DNA of 64,000 nucleotides from Corynebacterium occultum (GTDB lineage Bacteria > Actinomycetota > Actinomycetes > Mycobacteriales > Mycobacteriaceae): assembly GCF_009734425.1 (NCBI RefSeq), contig NZ_CP046455.1, forward strand, positions 124,001 to 188,000, written 5' to 3'. This document shows, one piece after another, positions 1 to 8,764 of this stretch (within the stretch, counting starts at the first letter, position 1; each line of letters begins with the position of its first letter). The translations under genes and the position numbers were made by a program. The notes below the pieces were generated by a model, which was not told the origin of the DNA, did not search any database, and saw only the letters and a program-made list of their open reading frames with translations.

Positions 1-471
1 CCCAGCAACTCCCAGAAGGGTGATGGTGACGCCGCAACCTGGCTGCCGCCGAACCGCGCTTTCCGTTGTGACTATGTGTCCCGGCAGATCGCGGTGAAGG
101 CCCGCTACCAGCTGTGGATCACCGCTGCGGAGAAGGACGCCATGTCCACGGTGCTGGGTAACTGCCCCGCCCACCCCCTCCCGGATGATGTCAACGCGAA
201 CACCGCTTATCAGGTGACCACCACCGGTACGCAGTTTCCGGCGACCGAGGTAGCTCCGGAAGAACAGCCGATCGAGGTTCCCGCGGCACCGGCCAATGAT
301 GCTGAGGTGCTTCCGGCGGCAGTCCCGGAAACGGCGGATACCGCCACCGACCCCCGTTTCAGCAGCTGTGCCAAGGCGAAGGCAGCCGGTCATGGACCTT
401 ATGTGTCCGGTGTGGACGTGGAGTACAACTGGTACCGCGATGGGGATAATGACGGCATCAACTGCGAATAG
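1..471 (+). CDS. HNH (DUF1524-type) nuclease with C-terminal excalibur domain, 3' part
   Basis: The gene enters from the left edge; the reading frame is open from base 1. The first 50 residues carry the end of a DUF1524/GmrSD-C-type HNH nuclease (W-L-P-P, R-C-D-Y, then a lysine/tryptophan helix and a late N-C). A low-complexity Ala/Pro/Val linker follows. The last 40 residues form an excalibur calcium-binding motif with D-G-D-N-D-G and a terminal C-E. Secreted actinobacterial nucleases often have this layout, so the missing 5' part probably encodes a signal peptide. An internal GTG at 76 could be taken as a start but would split the nuclease domain. The HNH histidine region lies outside the window, so activity cannot be judged. 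Confidence 0.8.
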   Translation, partial: PSNSQKGDGDAATWLPPNRAFRCDYVSRQIAVKARYQLWITAAEKDAMSTVLGNCPAHPLPDDVNANTAYQVTTTGTQFPATEVAPEEQPIEVPAAPANDAEVLPAAVPETADTATDPRFSSCAKAKAAGHGPYVSGVDVEYNWYRDGDNDGINCE

Positions 472-756
472 TTTTTCCGGAGCACCATCTTCCGTCCCTG
501 CCGGGGAGTTGGTGCCCCCCCCTGGTGTGCCGGGGACAACCCTTGTTTTCCGCGTCACCCCTGCTTAATGACAAGATGTGAAAATCTTCCCATGCTGCCT
601 GGCCACGTATTAACCTGGGTGGGGTATCTGAACCTTGAGCAGGGGGAGGCCACCATGGCGTCGATGATTGCGTCTGAATGTGCGCCCACGCTTTTCACCG
701 CTGGGGATGATCAGATCAGGGCGGGCAATAGCCGCCGGGTTCAGGTGGGCTGAGCA

Positions 757-1848
757 ATGCGCACCTTCGGTGTCGAGGAGGAGCTGCTCCTGGTCGACGC
801 GTACAGTCTCGCCCCCTTGCCCCGGGCGGAAAGTCTGGTGGCCCGCCACCGCTCCTCCGCAGCCGCCGAGCCGGAGATCACCCTGGAGTTCAAGCAGGAA
901 CAGATTGAGGTGGTCTCCCGACCTCAGCTTACCTTCCAGGGACAGCTTTCCGCCATCCGACAGGGCCGGGAACTTGCGGATCGTGCCGCCGCCACGCTGG
1001 GAGGCAGGGTGATCGCGTTGCCCACCATCCCCGGCCCGATAGCCACCCACCTGGTGCATAATCCTCGCTTCCGCCGAATCGACCAGAGTTTCGGGCTGAC
1101 CTCTGATGAGCAGTTCACCTGCGCCTTTCACGTCCATGTGAGGGTGTATTCCCGGGAGGAGGCGGTGGCGGCGCTGGATCGGGTCCGAGTGTGGCTGCCC
1201 ACCTTGATGGCATTGAGCGCGAACTCCCCTTTTTGGCAGGGATCGGACACCGGCTTCGCCTCCTACCGTTATCAGGCGTGGAACCGCTGGCCGATGACCG
1301 GGCCAACTGATTACGCCGGTTCAGTGGAAGCCCATGACAGGCACCTGGCAGCCTTGCTTGACACCGGGGTGCCGCTGGACGTCGGCATGCTCTACTTCGA
1401 TGCCAGGCTCTGCGATCATCAGCCCACCCTGGAGGTACGGGTCACCGATGTGTGTATGAAAGCTGAGCATGCCGCGGCCCTGGCTGTGATGGTCCGTGCC
1501 CTGGTTGAGAGCGCTGCCCGATCCTGGCAGGCGGAACTCCCGGCACCCCAGGTATCCACCTCCCTGCTCCGGGCCTGGTCCTGGCGGGCCAGCCGCGACG
1601 GGGTTCAGGAGCAGCTCCATCTGCCCACCACGGGGCGCCCCGCTCCGGCTGCTGAGGTGGTTGCCGCCCTGCTGGCCGAGATCCGCCCGGTGCTGGTTGA
1701 GTACGGCGAAGCAGAAGTGGTGGAGGAGATGCTGAGGGAGCTGTTGAATGGTGGCTCTGGGGCGGTGCGCCAGCGTGAGGTGTTCGCCGAGACCGGTGAC
1801 CTCCGTGAGGTGCTGGCCTTCGCCCTGGAGACAACGCATCGGGCCTAA
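757..1848 (+). CDS. Carboxylate-amine ligase, GCS2/YbdK family
   Basis: This 363-residue protein begins with the [10 protein letters not shown] signature of the GCS2 branch of glutamate-cysteine ligases (YbdK type). It has the family's internal features: a cytoplasmic ATP-grasp-like glutamine-synthetase fold, F-H-V-H-V around residue 125 and a W-x-x-W-P segment. The family makes gamma-glutamyl amide bonds, but Corynebacterium uses mycothiol rather than glutathione, so the substrate is unknown. The ATG at 757 directly opens the conserved motif and follows a G-rich AGGTGGG ribosome site. It stands alone, 151 bases ahead of the YciI gene. Confidence 0.85.
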   Translation: MRTFGVEEELLLVDAYSLAPLPRAESLVARHRSSAAAEPEITLEFKQEQIEVVSRPQLTFQGQLSAIRQGRELADRAAATLGGRVIALPTIPGPIATHLVHNPRFRRIDQSFGLTSDEQFTCAFHVHVRVYSREEAVAALDRVRVWLPTLMALSANSPFWQGSDTGFASYRYQAWNRWPMTGPTDYAGSVEAHDRHLAALLDTGVPLDVGMLYFDARLCDHQPTLEVRVTDVCMKAEHAAALAVMVRALVESAARSWQAELPAPQVSTSLLRAWSWRASRDGVQEQLHLPTTGRPAPAAEVVAALLAEIRPVLVEYGEAEVVEEMLRELLNGGSGAVRQREVFAETGDLREVLAFALETTHRA

Positions 1849-1999
1849 CGGGATTGTCCCGGTGAGTGTTCCCTGCCGGGGTTTCTCAGAGGTGGTGAAC
1901 TCGCTGCCAAAGCCACCCGTTGAGGCAGGGGAAGGCTCAGGCAGGCCCCCCATTTTCAGCCTCTTCCTTAGCTCCCGGCATCGGACTAGGCTCAAAATC

Positions 2000-2362
2000 A
2001 TGAGCAGCTATTTATTGTCCGTGTATAACCCGGCCGGCTCTCATGAGCGGGAATTCGGCCCCTATCCCAACGCTGCCGATATGGAGGCAGCTTTCGCCCG
2101 GACCGCAGAATTCAACGAATTCCTCCAGAACTCCGGCACCCTGGTCTTCGCCGCGGGTCTCTCCGCCCCGACTCTCGGGGTGACTGTCGCCCCCGATGGT
2201 GCGCTTATCGACGGCCCCGCCTTTCACGCCGAGTCCTACCTCGGCGGCTTCTGGATCATCCGGGCCGCAGACTTCGATGTGGCCACCAGGATTGCCGCCC
2301 AGGCGGCTGTCGCATGTGGGGGCAAGGTAGAGGTCAGGCAGATGGAAAGTCCGGAGGACTAG
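2000..2362 (+). CDS. YciI-family (YCII-related/DGPF) protein
   Basis: The 120-residue product is a small single-domain ferredoxin-like-fold protein. It opens with an M-S-S-Y-L-L-S-V-Y strand, has a central D-G-A-L-I-D-G-P-F turn (the family's DG-P-F region) and a G-G-F-W-I-I strand followed by D-A-x-x-A helices. YciI-like proteins are cytosolic and mostly uncharacterised; some act as dehydrochlorinase-like enzymes. The chosen ATG lies 7 bases after a TAGGCT -10 element (1987-1992), which implies a leaderless mRNA. The upstream in-frame extension has no family similarity. The next gene starts 6 bases after the stop. Confidence 0.8.
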   Translation: MSSYLLSVYNPAGSHEREFGPYPNAADMEAAFARTAEFNEFLQNSGTLVFAAGLSAPTLGVTVAPDGALIDGPAFHAESYLGGFWIIRAADFDVATRIAAQAAVACGGKVEVRQMESPED

Positions 2363-2368
2363 CACACC

Positions 2369-2806
2369 ATGCCCACCTATACCTGCTGGTCGCAGGGGGA
2401 CTGGATCTCCCGGGAGGTCAAGACCCGGATCGCCGCCGCAATCACTGATGCCCATCACCACCTCGCCAAAGCACCGCGTTATCTGGTGCAGGTGTTCTTC
2501 CAGGAGGTCAACGCCGACTCTCATTTCATCGGTGGGCACCCCGCCCCGGCGAACCAGGTGTGGATCCGGGGTGAGATCCGTTCGGGGCGCACCCTGGAAC
2601 AGAAGCAGGCCCTCCTGGCCCGACTCACGGCAGAAGTGGCGGAGATCCTGGACATCCCCACTGAGGAGGTCTGGGTTTATCTCGCTGAAATTCCGGGATC
2701 CAACATGACCGAATATGGTCACCTGCTGCGGGAACCCGGGGAAGAGACAGCCTGGTTCAATGATCTGCCGGTGCAGCTGCAGGCGAGACTGCGTTCCAGG
2801 TCCTGA
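2369..2806 (+). CDS. Tautomerase-family protein
   Basis: The 145-residue protein begins Met-Pro; after removal of Met this gives the N-terminal catalytic proline of the tautomerase superfamily. The sequence follows the cis-CaaD/MSAD-like long form with two beta-alpha-beta repeats. Family features include V-F-F-Q-E-V near residue 46, an N-Q-V-W-I-R-G-E-I-R strand at 67-76 and E-V-W-V-Y at 105. Such enzymes isomerise or hydrolyse unsaturated acids in aromatic or haloacid degradation; the exact substrate is unknown. It sits 6 bases after the YciI gene and is probably cotranscribed. It converges on the kinase-like gene with 4 bases between. Confidence 0.75.
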   Translation: MPTYTCWSQGDWISREVKTRIAAAITDAHHHLAKAPRYLVQVFFQEVNADSHFIGGHPAPANQVWIRGEIRSGRTLEQKQALLARLTAEVAEILDIPTEEVWVYLAEIPGSNMTEYGHLLREPGEETAWFNDLPVQLQARLRSRS

Positions 2807-2810
2807 GTTT

Positions 2811-3719
2811 TCAGGACACCGCCGGCGGGTTCAGTCCCGCACGGGCAGCTTCGCGGTGCTCCTCGGCGCCTGTCTCCAGGGCGTAGATCGCGTAGCCGAG
2901 TGCATTGGCGGCGAACATCTCGGCGCAGTGTTCCACTAGGCGCGGCCAGGTTCGGCCCCCCAGTTCCTCATAACGGCGAAGGGTGAGGGCAAAGGCTTCC
3001 GGGGAGGCGGTGGCCTGGTGGAAGAGGAGATCTTTCGCCGGGTCGGTGACTGAGGCGGTGGTCCAGTCCAGCACTCCGCTGATGCGGCCCTCCCGGATGA
3101 GGGTGTGGCCGGGATAGATCTCCCCGTGGGTGAGTACGCAGTGATCAGGCCAGTAGCTGTCTTCTGACAGCCAGGCCTGCCAGCGTTCCAGGAGGTGTTT
3201 GGCGATGGTGAATTCTTCCCCCACCCGGGTGATCTGGTCCTGCCACTGCTGGCGGGCCTGTTCCGGGGTGTGCACGCTGATCCCGGTTGCGGCGGCGGTG
3301 GCCGGGTCGATCTGGTGCAGCTGTGCCAGAAGCTCTGCCAGGGAGAGGGAATATGCCTCGGAGGAGGGGTCCACCGCCCAGACCGGCTCTCCCGTCTCAT
3401 TAAGTTCCAGTCCGGGTTCCCCGGGGAGCAGGGGATAGGCGATGAGGGTGTCGGAGTGGATGCGCCAATCGGGAACGTCAACCCCCAGCTGCGGTGCCAC
3501 CAGGGTGAGCACCTTGCCCTCCACCCGGGCCTGTTCCATCACCGCGGGGCGGCGGGGGATGCGCAGCACCCAGCGGGACACCTGGCTCTGCGGGTCTGCG
3601 GCGTCGCCAAGCACGACCCGGAAGTCCAGGCCCATCTCGATGATCCGGAAGCTCTCCGGGTCGAGTTCAAGGCCGTGGTCGCGGGCCAGGTCGAGGATTT
3701 CGCGGTGGTCGGAAGTCAT
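2811..3719 (-). CDS. Macrolide 2'-phosphotransferase-like (APH family) kinase
   Basis: The 302-residue protein has the aminoglycoside/macrolide phosphotransferase fold. A nucleotide-binding N-lobe is seen in R-V-V-L-G and V-L-R-I-P-R (residues 34-55). The Brenner-type catalytic loop reads T-H-G-E-I-Y-P-G-H at 197-205, and the magnesium site reads V-L-D-W-T at 216-220. The P-G-H ending of the loop is typical of Mph macrolide kinases. The loop has Glu200 where most family members have the catalytic Asp, so activity is uncertain. The gene is cytosolic and monocistronic. Intrinsic Mph homologues in environmental actinobacteria do not always confer resistance. Confidence 0.8.
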   Translation of the reverse strand: MTSDHREILDLARDHGLELDPESFRIIEMGLDFRVVLGDAADPQSQVSRWVLRIPRRPAVMEQARVEGKVLTLVAPQLGVDVPDWRIHSDTLIAYPLLPGEPGLELNETGEPVWAVDPSSEAYSLSLAELLAQLHQIDPATAAATGISVHTPEQARQQWQDQITRVGEEFTIAKHLLERWQAWLSEDSYWPDHCVLTHGEIYPGHTLIREGRISGVLDWTTASVTDPAKDLLFHQATASPEAFALTLRRYEELGGRTWPRLVEHCAEMFAANALGYAIYALETGAEEHREAARAGLNPPAVS

Positions 3720-3780
3720 GAGCCCAGGGTGCCATATATCCCGCCCGGTTTGTTCCCGGGATCTGTGCCATCATGGCAGC

Positions 3781-4266
3781 ATGATCACCGCCGTGGACCG
3801 GAAGCATCTCAGGCGCTGCATTGAGCTGGCTGAGCAGGCCTTGGCCAGCGGTAATAGTCCCTTCGGTTCCATCCTGGTCGCGGAGGGCGGAGTGGTTCTC
3901 TTTGAGGATCACAGCCGTGATGCGGAGGGGGATCTCACCCGCCATCCGGAGTTGGAGATCGCCCGCTGGGCGGTGCAGAATCTCAGCCCTGAGGACCGGA
4001 TGATGTCCACCGTCTACACCTCCGGGGAGCATTGCCCGATGTGCGCGGCGGCGCATGCCTGGGCCGGGCTGGGCAGAATCGTCTACGCCAGTTCTTCCGC
4101 TCAGCTGGGCAGCTGGCTCAATGATTTCGGTGCCCCGTTGGCGCCGGTGGAGGGATTGCCGATCCGCCAGGTCGCCCCCTCCCTGCTGGTGGAGGGGCCG
4201 GTGGAGGAGTTGGCCGCTGAGGTCAAGGAACTGCAGCGTTTCTACCACCGGCAAGCTGATTCCTGA
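3781..4266 (+). CDS. Cytidine/deoxycytidylate deaminase-family nucleoside deaminase
   Basis: The 161-residue zinc hydrolase has H-P-E at 55-57 and H-C-P-M-C at 84-88, the zinc His/Glu and Cys-x-x-Cys sites of the CDA/guanine-deaminase family. H-P-E replaces the commoner H-A-E but keeps ligand and catalytic Glu. An N-terminal helix and N-S-P-F-G-S strand match the tRNA-adenosine/guanine deaminase-like group. The ATG at 3781 begins the conserved helix; the open frame extends upstream only as the shadow of the opposite gene. Its 3' end overlaps the convergent LysR gene by 25 bases. The substrate base is unknown. Confidence 0.85.
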   Translation: MITAVDRKHLRRCIELAEQALASGNSPFGSILVAEGGVVLFEDHSRDAEGDLTRHPELEIARWAVQNLSPEDRMMSTVYTSGEHCPMCAAAHAWAGLGRIVYASSSAQLGSWLNDFGAPLAPVEGLPIRQVAPSLLVEGPVEELAAEVKELQRFYHRQADS

Positions 4267-5204
4267 TCCTGCGCGGTGTCATTTTCCACCTCGGCGATCT
4301 TGCCGCGGATCAGGTCGAGCACCCTGCTCACCACCGGGGGCAGGTAGTTCTGGCTGCGCCAGAGCATGACCATGTGCAGGGGTGGGATGTCATCGAGGAT
4401 TTCGCGGTGCACGAAGGCATCCGAGTTCAGCCCGGTGGTGAAGTTCGGCAGGATGGACACACCCACCCCGCCGGCGATCAGGGGGAGTGCGGTCTGCAGG
4501 GTGGCGATCTGGTGGACCCGGTTGGGTCTGGCGTCGGGGTTCAGGGCCCAGAAACGATCCAGGGATTCCGGTAGCCCCGGGAATTCGGGATGCCGGGTGG
4601 GTACCAGCCAGTCGGTGTCCCGGATTTCCCGGAGGTGCACCGCCTTGATCTCAGGTGCCGCCGCAGGGTGCTCCGGAGGCAGCCCCAGCACCATGGGGAG
4701 GGTGACCAGCTTCTCGAAGTTCAGGTCGGGGTGCAGGGCCGTCAAGCGTTCCAGGTCACTGCTGGGCATGATGCCGATATCGGTTCTGCCGCTCTTGATG
4801 TTGCGCAGGGTGACGATGGGTTCCGGGTCGGAGAGGGTGAGGGTCACCTGGGGTAATTCGTGGCGGAGGCGGCGTAGCAGCGGAGGCAGATAGGACCAGT
4901 TGAATTCGGGGGCGACATCCAGGCTGATCTGCCCGGTGGTGCCGGTGGCCAGTTCCTGGATCTTGTGTTTGGTGTCCGCCATCTGGTCCAGCACGTGGGT
5001 GGCCAGACGGTAGACCTCTCGGCCGGCTTCGGTGGCGCTGACCCCGTTCCGGTTCCGGATGAGCAGCTCGGTGCCCAGTTCTTTCTCCAGGCCCCGGATC
5101 GCAGTGGAAAGGGAGGGTTGTGTCAGAAAGAGGACATCGGCGGCGGCGGTGAAGGAACCCTGATCGATGATGGTGCGCAGGTAGTGGAGCTGCCGACTAT
5201 CCAT
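4242..5204 (-). CDS. LysR-family transcriptional regulator
   Basis: The 320-residue protein opens with a LysR winged helix (residues 1-60: R-Q-L-H-Y-L, S-F-T-A-A-A, Q-P-S-L-S, R-N-R-N-G). A periplasmic-binding-like effector domain fills residues 90-300. It is transcribed divergently from maleylacetate reductase with a 212-base shared control region. By the usual LysR arrangement it most likely regulates the aromatic genes at 5417-7419 in response to a pathway intermediate. An inverted repeat at 5218-5243 beside its start is a candidate binding site. C. glutamicum uses an IclR-type regulator at its comparable cluster, so the control differs here. Confidence 0.88.
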   Translation of the reverse strand: MDSRQLHYLRTIIDQGSFTAAADVLFLTQPSLSTAIRGLEKELGTELLIRNRNGVSATEAGREVYRLATHVLDQMADTKHKIQELATGTTGQISLDVAPEFNWSYLPPLLRRLRHELPQVTLTLSDPEPIVTLRNIKSGRTDIGIMPSSDLERLTALHPDLNFEKLVTLPMVLGLPPEHPAAAPEIKAVHLREIRDTDWLVPTRHPEFPGLPESLDRFWALNPDARPNRVHQIATLQTALPLIAGGVGVSILPNFTTGLNSDAFVHREILDDIPPLHMVMLWRSQNYLPPVVSRVLDLIRGKIAEVENDTAQDQESACRW

Positions 5205-5217
5205 AAATTTCCTTTAT

Positions 5218-5243
5218 GCCAAGTACAGATATTTAGTATTGGC
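5218..5243. promoter_or_regulatory. Candidate LysR operator
   Basis: The half-sites GCCAA and TTGGC are separated by 16 bases of AT-rich sequence and lie 14 bases upstream of the LysR start codon, in the divergent regulator-catabolic gene region. Spaced dyads at this position are typical of LysR autoregulatory sites. The assignment rests on symmetry and position only. Confidence 0.35.
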
Positions 5244-5367
5244 CTATACCTTGTCCCGCCCCTAGTGTTAGCTGCAACACAATGTGATCCGCTGTATAAA
5301 AATGAACCTTTGTGCTGCGAGACATACCAATCACTGGCATCCTTAAGCATCCATCACAATGCCAGAT

Positions 5368-5397
5368 CCCCCAGGGGAAACAGCCTTTCCCTGGGGG
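5368..5397 (+). promoter_or_regulatory. Strong hairpin in the leader of the aromatic operon
   Basis: CCCCCAGGG at 5368-5376 pairs with CCCTGGGGG at 5389-5397; AAA/TTT extends the stem around a single-G bulge and a five-base loop. It ends 9 bases before the AAGGAGA ribosome site of the maleylacetate reductase gene. No T-tract follows, so it is not an obvious terminator. It could protect the mRNA end or modulate translation initiation. Confidence 0.5.
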
Positions 5398-5416
5398 AAC
5401 ACAGCAAGGAGAACAC

Positions 5417-6505
5417 ATGAGCGGCTATGAATTCACTCACCAGACCCTGGGACAACGGGTTCGTTTCGGTCGGGGCCAGGTCGGACAGCACGTCGCCGAG
5501 GAGGTCAAGGGGCACGACGCCACCAAGGTGATGCTGATCTCCAGTGAACGTGAAGCCCCCCAAGCTTCCCAGGCCACCGAGCTTATCGACATCGCGCTGA
5601 ACTGGGCCGAGGTCACCCAGCACGTCCCCGTGGACCTGGCCCGGCGCGCCACCCTCGCCGCCCGGGAGTCCGGGGTGGATCTGATTCTTTCGGTGGGTGG
5701 TGGTTCCACCACCGGTCTGGCCAAGGCCATCGCCTTGGAGACCGCCATCCCGGTGGTTGCGGTGCCCACCACCTATGCCGGTTCTGAGGCCACCAATATG
5801 TGGGGGATGACGGAGGAGGCCACCAAGAGCACCGGCCTGGACGACAAGGTGCTGCCGAGGGCGGTCATCTATGACGCCGAGTTGGTGGCCACCCTGCCGA
5901 TGGGGTTGGCGGTGGCCAGTGCGCTCAATGCCATGGCGCATTGTGTGGATTCGCTCTGGGCTCCGAAGGCTGATCCGATCAACCAGGTCAATGCCCTGGA
6001 GGGGGCCAGGGCGTTGGCCAGTGCGCTGCGCCGTATCCACGCGGATCCTGATGATGTTGAGGCCCGGGGTGAGGCTTTCTACGGCTGTTATCTGGCGGCG
6101 GTTTCCTTCGCTTCCGCGGGTTCCGGTCTGCACCACAAGATCTGCCATATTCTCGGCGGCACCTTCAACCTGCCGCATGCGGAGACCCATGCCACTGTGT
6201 TGCCTCATGTCCTGGCTTTCAACGCCCCGGCCGTCCCGGAGCTGGGGGAGCGTCTGGCCCGTGCCCTAAGCGGTGGGGATTCCCATCCGGGGGGTGCGGT
6301 GGGTGCCCTGGCGGATCTTTACCGCGAGGTGGAGGCCCCGGGGGCCCTTGCCGAGGTCGGTTTCACCGCTGAGGGTATCCCCGAAGCAGTCCGCCGCACC
6401 CTGGCCGTCGTCCCGGCGTCCAACCCGGTCACCGCGACCGAGGAGAACATCACCCAGTTGCTCACCAACGCCCTTGAGGGCGAATTTGCCACCCGAAAGG
6501 CCTGA
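5417..6505 (+). CDS. Maleylacetate reductase
   Basis: The 362-residue protein is an iron-containing alcohol dehydrogenase-type enzyme of the maleylacetate reductase subfamily, which reduces maleylacetate to 3-oxoadipate with NAD(P)H. It has the nucleotide motif G-G-G-S-T-T-G at 94-100, then [10 protein letters not shown], and the metal/substrate histidines in [12 protein letters not shown] and L-P-H-A-E-T-H-A. The ATG at 5417 follows AAGGAGA; the frame is open further upstream but lacks family similarity. It is followed 2 bases later by the intradiol dioxygenase. Together they form the last two steps of hydroxyquinol (resorcinol-type) degradation. Confidence 0.92.
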   Translation: MSGYEFTHQTLGQRVRFGRGQVGQHVAEEVKGHDATKVMLISSEREAPQASQATELIDIALNWAEVTQHVPVDLARRATLAARESGVDLILSVGGGSTTGLAKAIALETAIPVVAVPTTYAGSEATNMWGMTEEATKSTGLDDKVLPRAVIYDAELVATLPMGLAVASALNAMAHCVDSLWAPKADPINQVNALEGARALASALRRIHADPDDVEARGEAFYGCYLAAVSFASAGSGLHHKICHILGGTFNLPHAETHATVLPHVLAFNAPAVPELGERLARALSGGDSHPGGAVGALADLYREVEAPGALAEVGFTAEGIPEAVRRTLAVVPASNPVTATEENITQLLTNALEGEFATRKA

Positions 6506-6507
6506 TC

Positions 6508-7419
6508 ATGACCACCACCGCAACCACCGCCGAGAAGCTCGCCGCCGTCATTGAGCAGTCCCAGCGTGAAGCCAGGCTCACCGAGGAGGTCGTCGCCTCT
6601 TTCGCCGGGGCGGAGGATCCCCGCCTGAAGCAGATCATGGAGGCCACGGTCCGTCACCTGCATGCCCTGGTCCGGGAGGTTCGTCTGACGGAGGAGGAGT
6701 GGGAGTATGCCATTGACTTCCTCACCCGGGTCGGGCATATCACCGATGATCGCCGCCAGGAGTTTGTGCTGCTCTCTGATGTGCTGGGGGTGTCCATGCA
6801 GACCATCGCGGTGAATAACCCGGCCGCGGGGGATGCCACGGAGGCCACCGTATTCGGTCCCTTCCATGTGGAGGATTCCCCGGAGATCGAGATCGGCGGG
6901 GACATCGCCGGGGGCGCGGTCGGCCAGCCCTGCTGGGTGGAGGGCACCGTCACCGACACTGAGGGCAACCCCGTTGCCGGGGCGAAGATCGAGGCCTGGG
7001 AGGCCGATGAGGATGGTTTCTATGATGTCCAGTACAGCGATGAGCGCACCGCGGGGCGGGCCTGGTTGCGCACCGATGAAAATGGGCGCTACGCCTTCTG
7101 GGCACTGACCCCCACTCCCTATCCGATCCCCCATGATGGTCCGGTTGGCCAGATGTTGCAGGCCGTGGACCGCTCCCCGGTGCGTGCCGCGCACCTTCAC
7201 TTCATGGTCACCGCCGAGGGTTACCGTCGCCTGGTCACCCATATCTTCGTCACCGGTGATCCCCAGCTGGAGATCGGGGATTCCGTTTTCGGGGTCAAGG
7301 AATCCCTGATCAAGGATTTCATCCCACAGCCCGCCGGGACCCCGACCCCGGATGGCCGGAATCTGGGTGAGAAGACCTGGGCGCGGGCCCGCTTCGATGT
7401 GGTCCTGGCCCAGGACTGA
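6508..7419 (+). CDS. Intradiol dioxygenase, probably hydroxyquinol 1,2-dioxygenase
   Basis: The 303-residue enzyme is a non-haem Fe(III) intradiol dioxygenase. The N-terminal helical dimer domain covers residues 1-105. The beta-sandwich holds the expected ligands Tyr172 (G-F-Y-D-V-Q), Tyr205 (T-P-Y-P-I-P), His229 and His231 (A-A-H-L-H-F). Catechol and hydroxyquinol enzymes share this fold. The coupled maleylacetate reductase makes 1,2,4-trihydroxybenzene the likely substrate, giving maleylacetate as product. No monooxygenase that would form hydroxyquinol is present nearby, so the upper pathway must lie elsewhere. Confidence 0.9.
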   Translation: MTTTATTAEKLAAVIEQSQREARLTEEVVASFAGAEDPRLKQIMEATVRHLHALVREVRLTEEEWEYAIDFLTRVGHITDDRRQEFVLLSDVLGVSMQTIAVNNPAAGDATEATVFGPFHVEDSPEIEIGGDIAGGAVGQPCWVEGTVTDTEGNPVAGAKIEAWEADEDGFYDVQYSDERTAGRAWLRTDENGRYAFWALTPTPYPIPHDGPVGQMLQAVDRSPVRAAHLHFMVTAEGYRRLVTHIFVTGDPQLEIGDSVFGVKESLIKDFIPQPAGTPTPDGRNLGEKTWARARFDVVLAQD

Positions 7420-7504
7420 AACCCCCTGGAAACCGCAGCGAATTTTCCCTGAACCCAAGAACGGATGATCTTTCATGTCTGCCTCCGCTTCCAGCGCCTG
7501 AACC

Positions 7505-7521
7505 GCTTATCGACGCCCCCC
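7505..7521 (+). repeat. Interspersed 17-nt motif, copy 1
   Basis: GCTTATCGACGCCCCCC lies 85 bases after the dioxygenase stop, in the same orientation as that gene. It is one of eight intergenic copies of GCTTRNCGACGCCCCCC in this window. Function unknown. Confidence 0.6.
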
Positions 7522-7641
7522 TGGGGAGCAGCTCAGGGCCCCCGCCCAAGGTTTGATCTGGGCAGGTTCCCCGGGGGGGCTTGGAGTTGTCCCTCTGGTC
7601 ATCTCAGAGGCAGGTCCGGTCGGTGCTCTAGCCTGGGGTGC

Positions 7642-8034
7642 ATGCGCATCAACATCACCAGCGTCTTCGTTGACGACCAGGAAAAAGCCCGCGACTTCTA
7701 CACCCAAAAACTCGGCTTCCAGATCCGCCACAACGTGCCCGTGGACGGCACCGCCTTCTGGCTGACCGTGGTCTCCCCGGAAAACCCGGAGGGAACCGAG
7801 CTGCTGCTCGAACCGGACGGCCACCCCGCGGTCAAACCCTTCAAGGAGGCACTCGTCGCGGACGGCATCCCCGCCGCCCAGTTCGCCGTCGATGACCTCG
7901 CCGCCGAGGTGGAAAGACTCAAGGGGCTCGGCGTGAAATTCACCATGGAACCGGTGGACATGGACAACATCGCCTTCGCAGTCCTCGATGACACCTGCGG
8001 CAACCTCATCCAGATCGCCCAGTACAAGATCTAG
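7642..8034 (+). CDS. VOC (glyoxalase/bleomycin-resistance fold) protein
   Basis: The 130-residue protein is a single vicinal-oxygen-chelate domain with two beta-alpha-beta-beta-beta repeats. It starts I-T-S-V-F-V-D-D-Q-E-K-A-R-D-F-Y and contains T-E-L-L-L-E-P-D-G-H-P at 50-60 and D-x-C-G-N-L-I-Q-I at the end, with plausible metal positions at a Glu in each repeat. VOC proteins include glyoxalases, dioxygenases and thiol transferases; the substrate here is unknown. The start codon is 7 bases after a TAGCCT -10 box (7629-7634), so the mRNA is probably leaderless. Upstream frame extension is non-homologous. Confidence 0.85.
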   Translation: MRINITSVFVDDQEKARDFYTQKLGFQIRHNVPVDGTAFWLTVVSPENPEGTELLLEPDGHPAVKPFKEALVADGIPAAQFAVDDLAAEVERLKGLGVKFTMEPVDMDNIAFAVLDDTCGNLIQIAQYKI

Positions 8035-8091
8035 TTCCTCCCGCAGCAATGAACCGGGAATATTTTGCTGCCCAAACCTGTTGCGCCCTGG

Positions 8092-8721
8092 GTGAGTACA
8101 GATATGGATATCAGGGCCCAGGGTGAAAAACTCATCGAACTCGGTGTGCCGGCACTGGCGGGCATGAGCGCCGAAGCTTTCCGGGGGGACATTGCGAAGG
8201 TGAAGGTGACGGGGGAGAAACCACTGCTGGTGGTCGGTCCTGCCCTGTTGCCGGCTTCCCGCCTGGCCCCACTGCTGCAGCGCGCCGGGAAACCCGGTTT
8301 CGTGGTCACCGACATGACCGACCTCGATGGATTCCATGCCTTGCCGGACCTGGATGTTCCGAGCGCAGGCCTCTACACCATCGAAAAGGTGGAACGTGGG
8401 GATGAACTGCTGAACTGGTCCCCGGCGGAGGCCATGCCGGAACTGCTGGGTCGGGGCCGACGCCCCCTGAGCATCAACGAGGGAATCTCCTGGTTGCTGC
8501 AGGATCCTGCGCAGTTGGAACCCGGTAAATGCTTCATGACGATCGCCTCCCGCAAGCCCGCACGCAGCGGCAAGGGGCTGGATGCCCGCACGCCGGCGAT
8601 CTGGATCAGCGGTGGCACCGGTCGGGACGGCAAGGAAAACAAGAACACCACGAAGGTGGGCTGGTGCTGGCACAACAACCGACACACCTGGCTGGGATTC
8701 GCCTCCTGTGCGAAAGGTTAA
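8092..8721 (+). CDS. DUF5701-family protein
   Basis: The roughly 209-residue protein resembles the actinobacterial DUF5701 family. It opens with a Q-G-E-K-L-I-E-L-G-V-P helix and ends with an R-x-P-A-I-W-I-S-G-G then W-C-W-H-N-N-R-H-T-W-L-G-F-A-S-C region rich in Trp and His. No catalytic motif or membrane segment is apparent. The function of the family is unknown. The start is uncertain: GTG 8092, ATG 8104 and TTG 8065 are all in frame and none has a good ribosome site. The gene converges on the flotillin gene. Confidence 0.7.
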   Translation: MSTDMDIRAQGEKLIELGVPALAGMSAEAFRGDIAKVKVTGEKPLLVVGPALLPASRLAPLLQRAGKPGFVVTDMTDLDGFHALPDLDVPSAGLYTIEKVERGDELLNWSPAEAMPELLGRGRRPLSINEGISWLLQDPAQLEPGKCFMTIASRKPARSGKGLDARTPAIWISGGTGRDGKENKNTTKVGWCWHNNRHTWLGFASCAKG

Positions 8722-8764
8722 GGCCCACGGCGTGGCGCGGGAATGATCCCCGGTGGGGGAGGCG

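Noticed and set aside
568..753. A 61-codon open frame ending 3 bases before the GCS2-type gene.
   Set aside because: No ribosome site, no recognisable protein features, and the GC-rich frame bias makes such open frames common.
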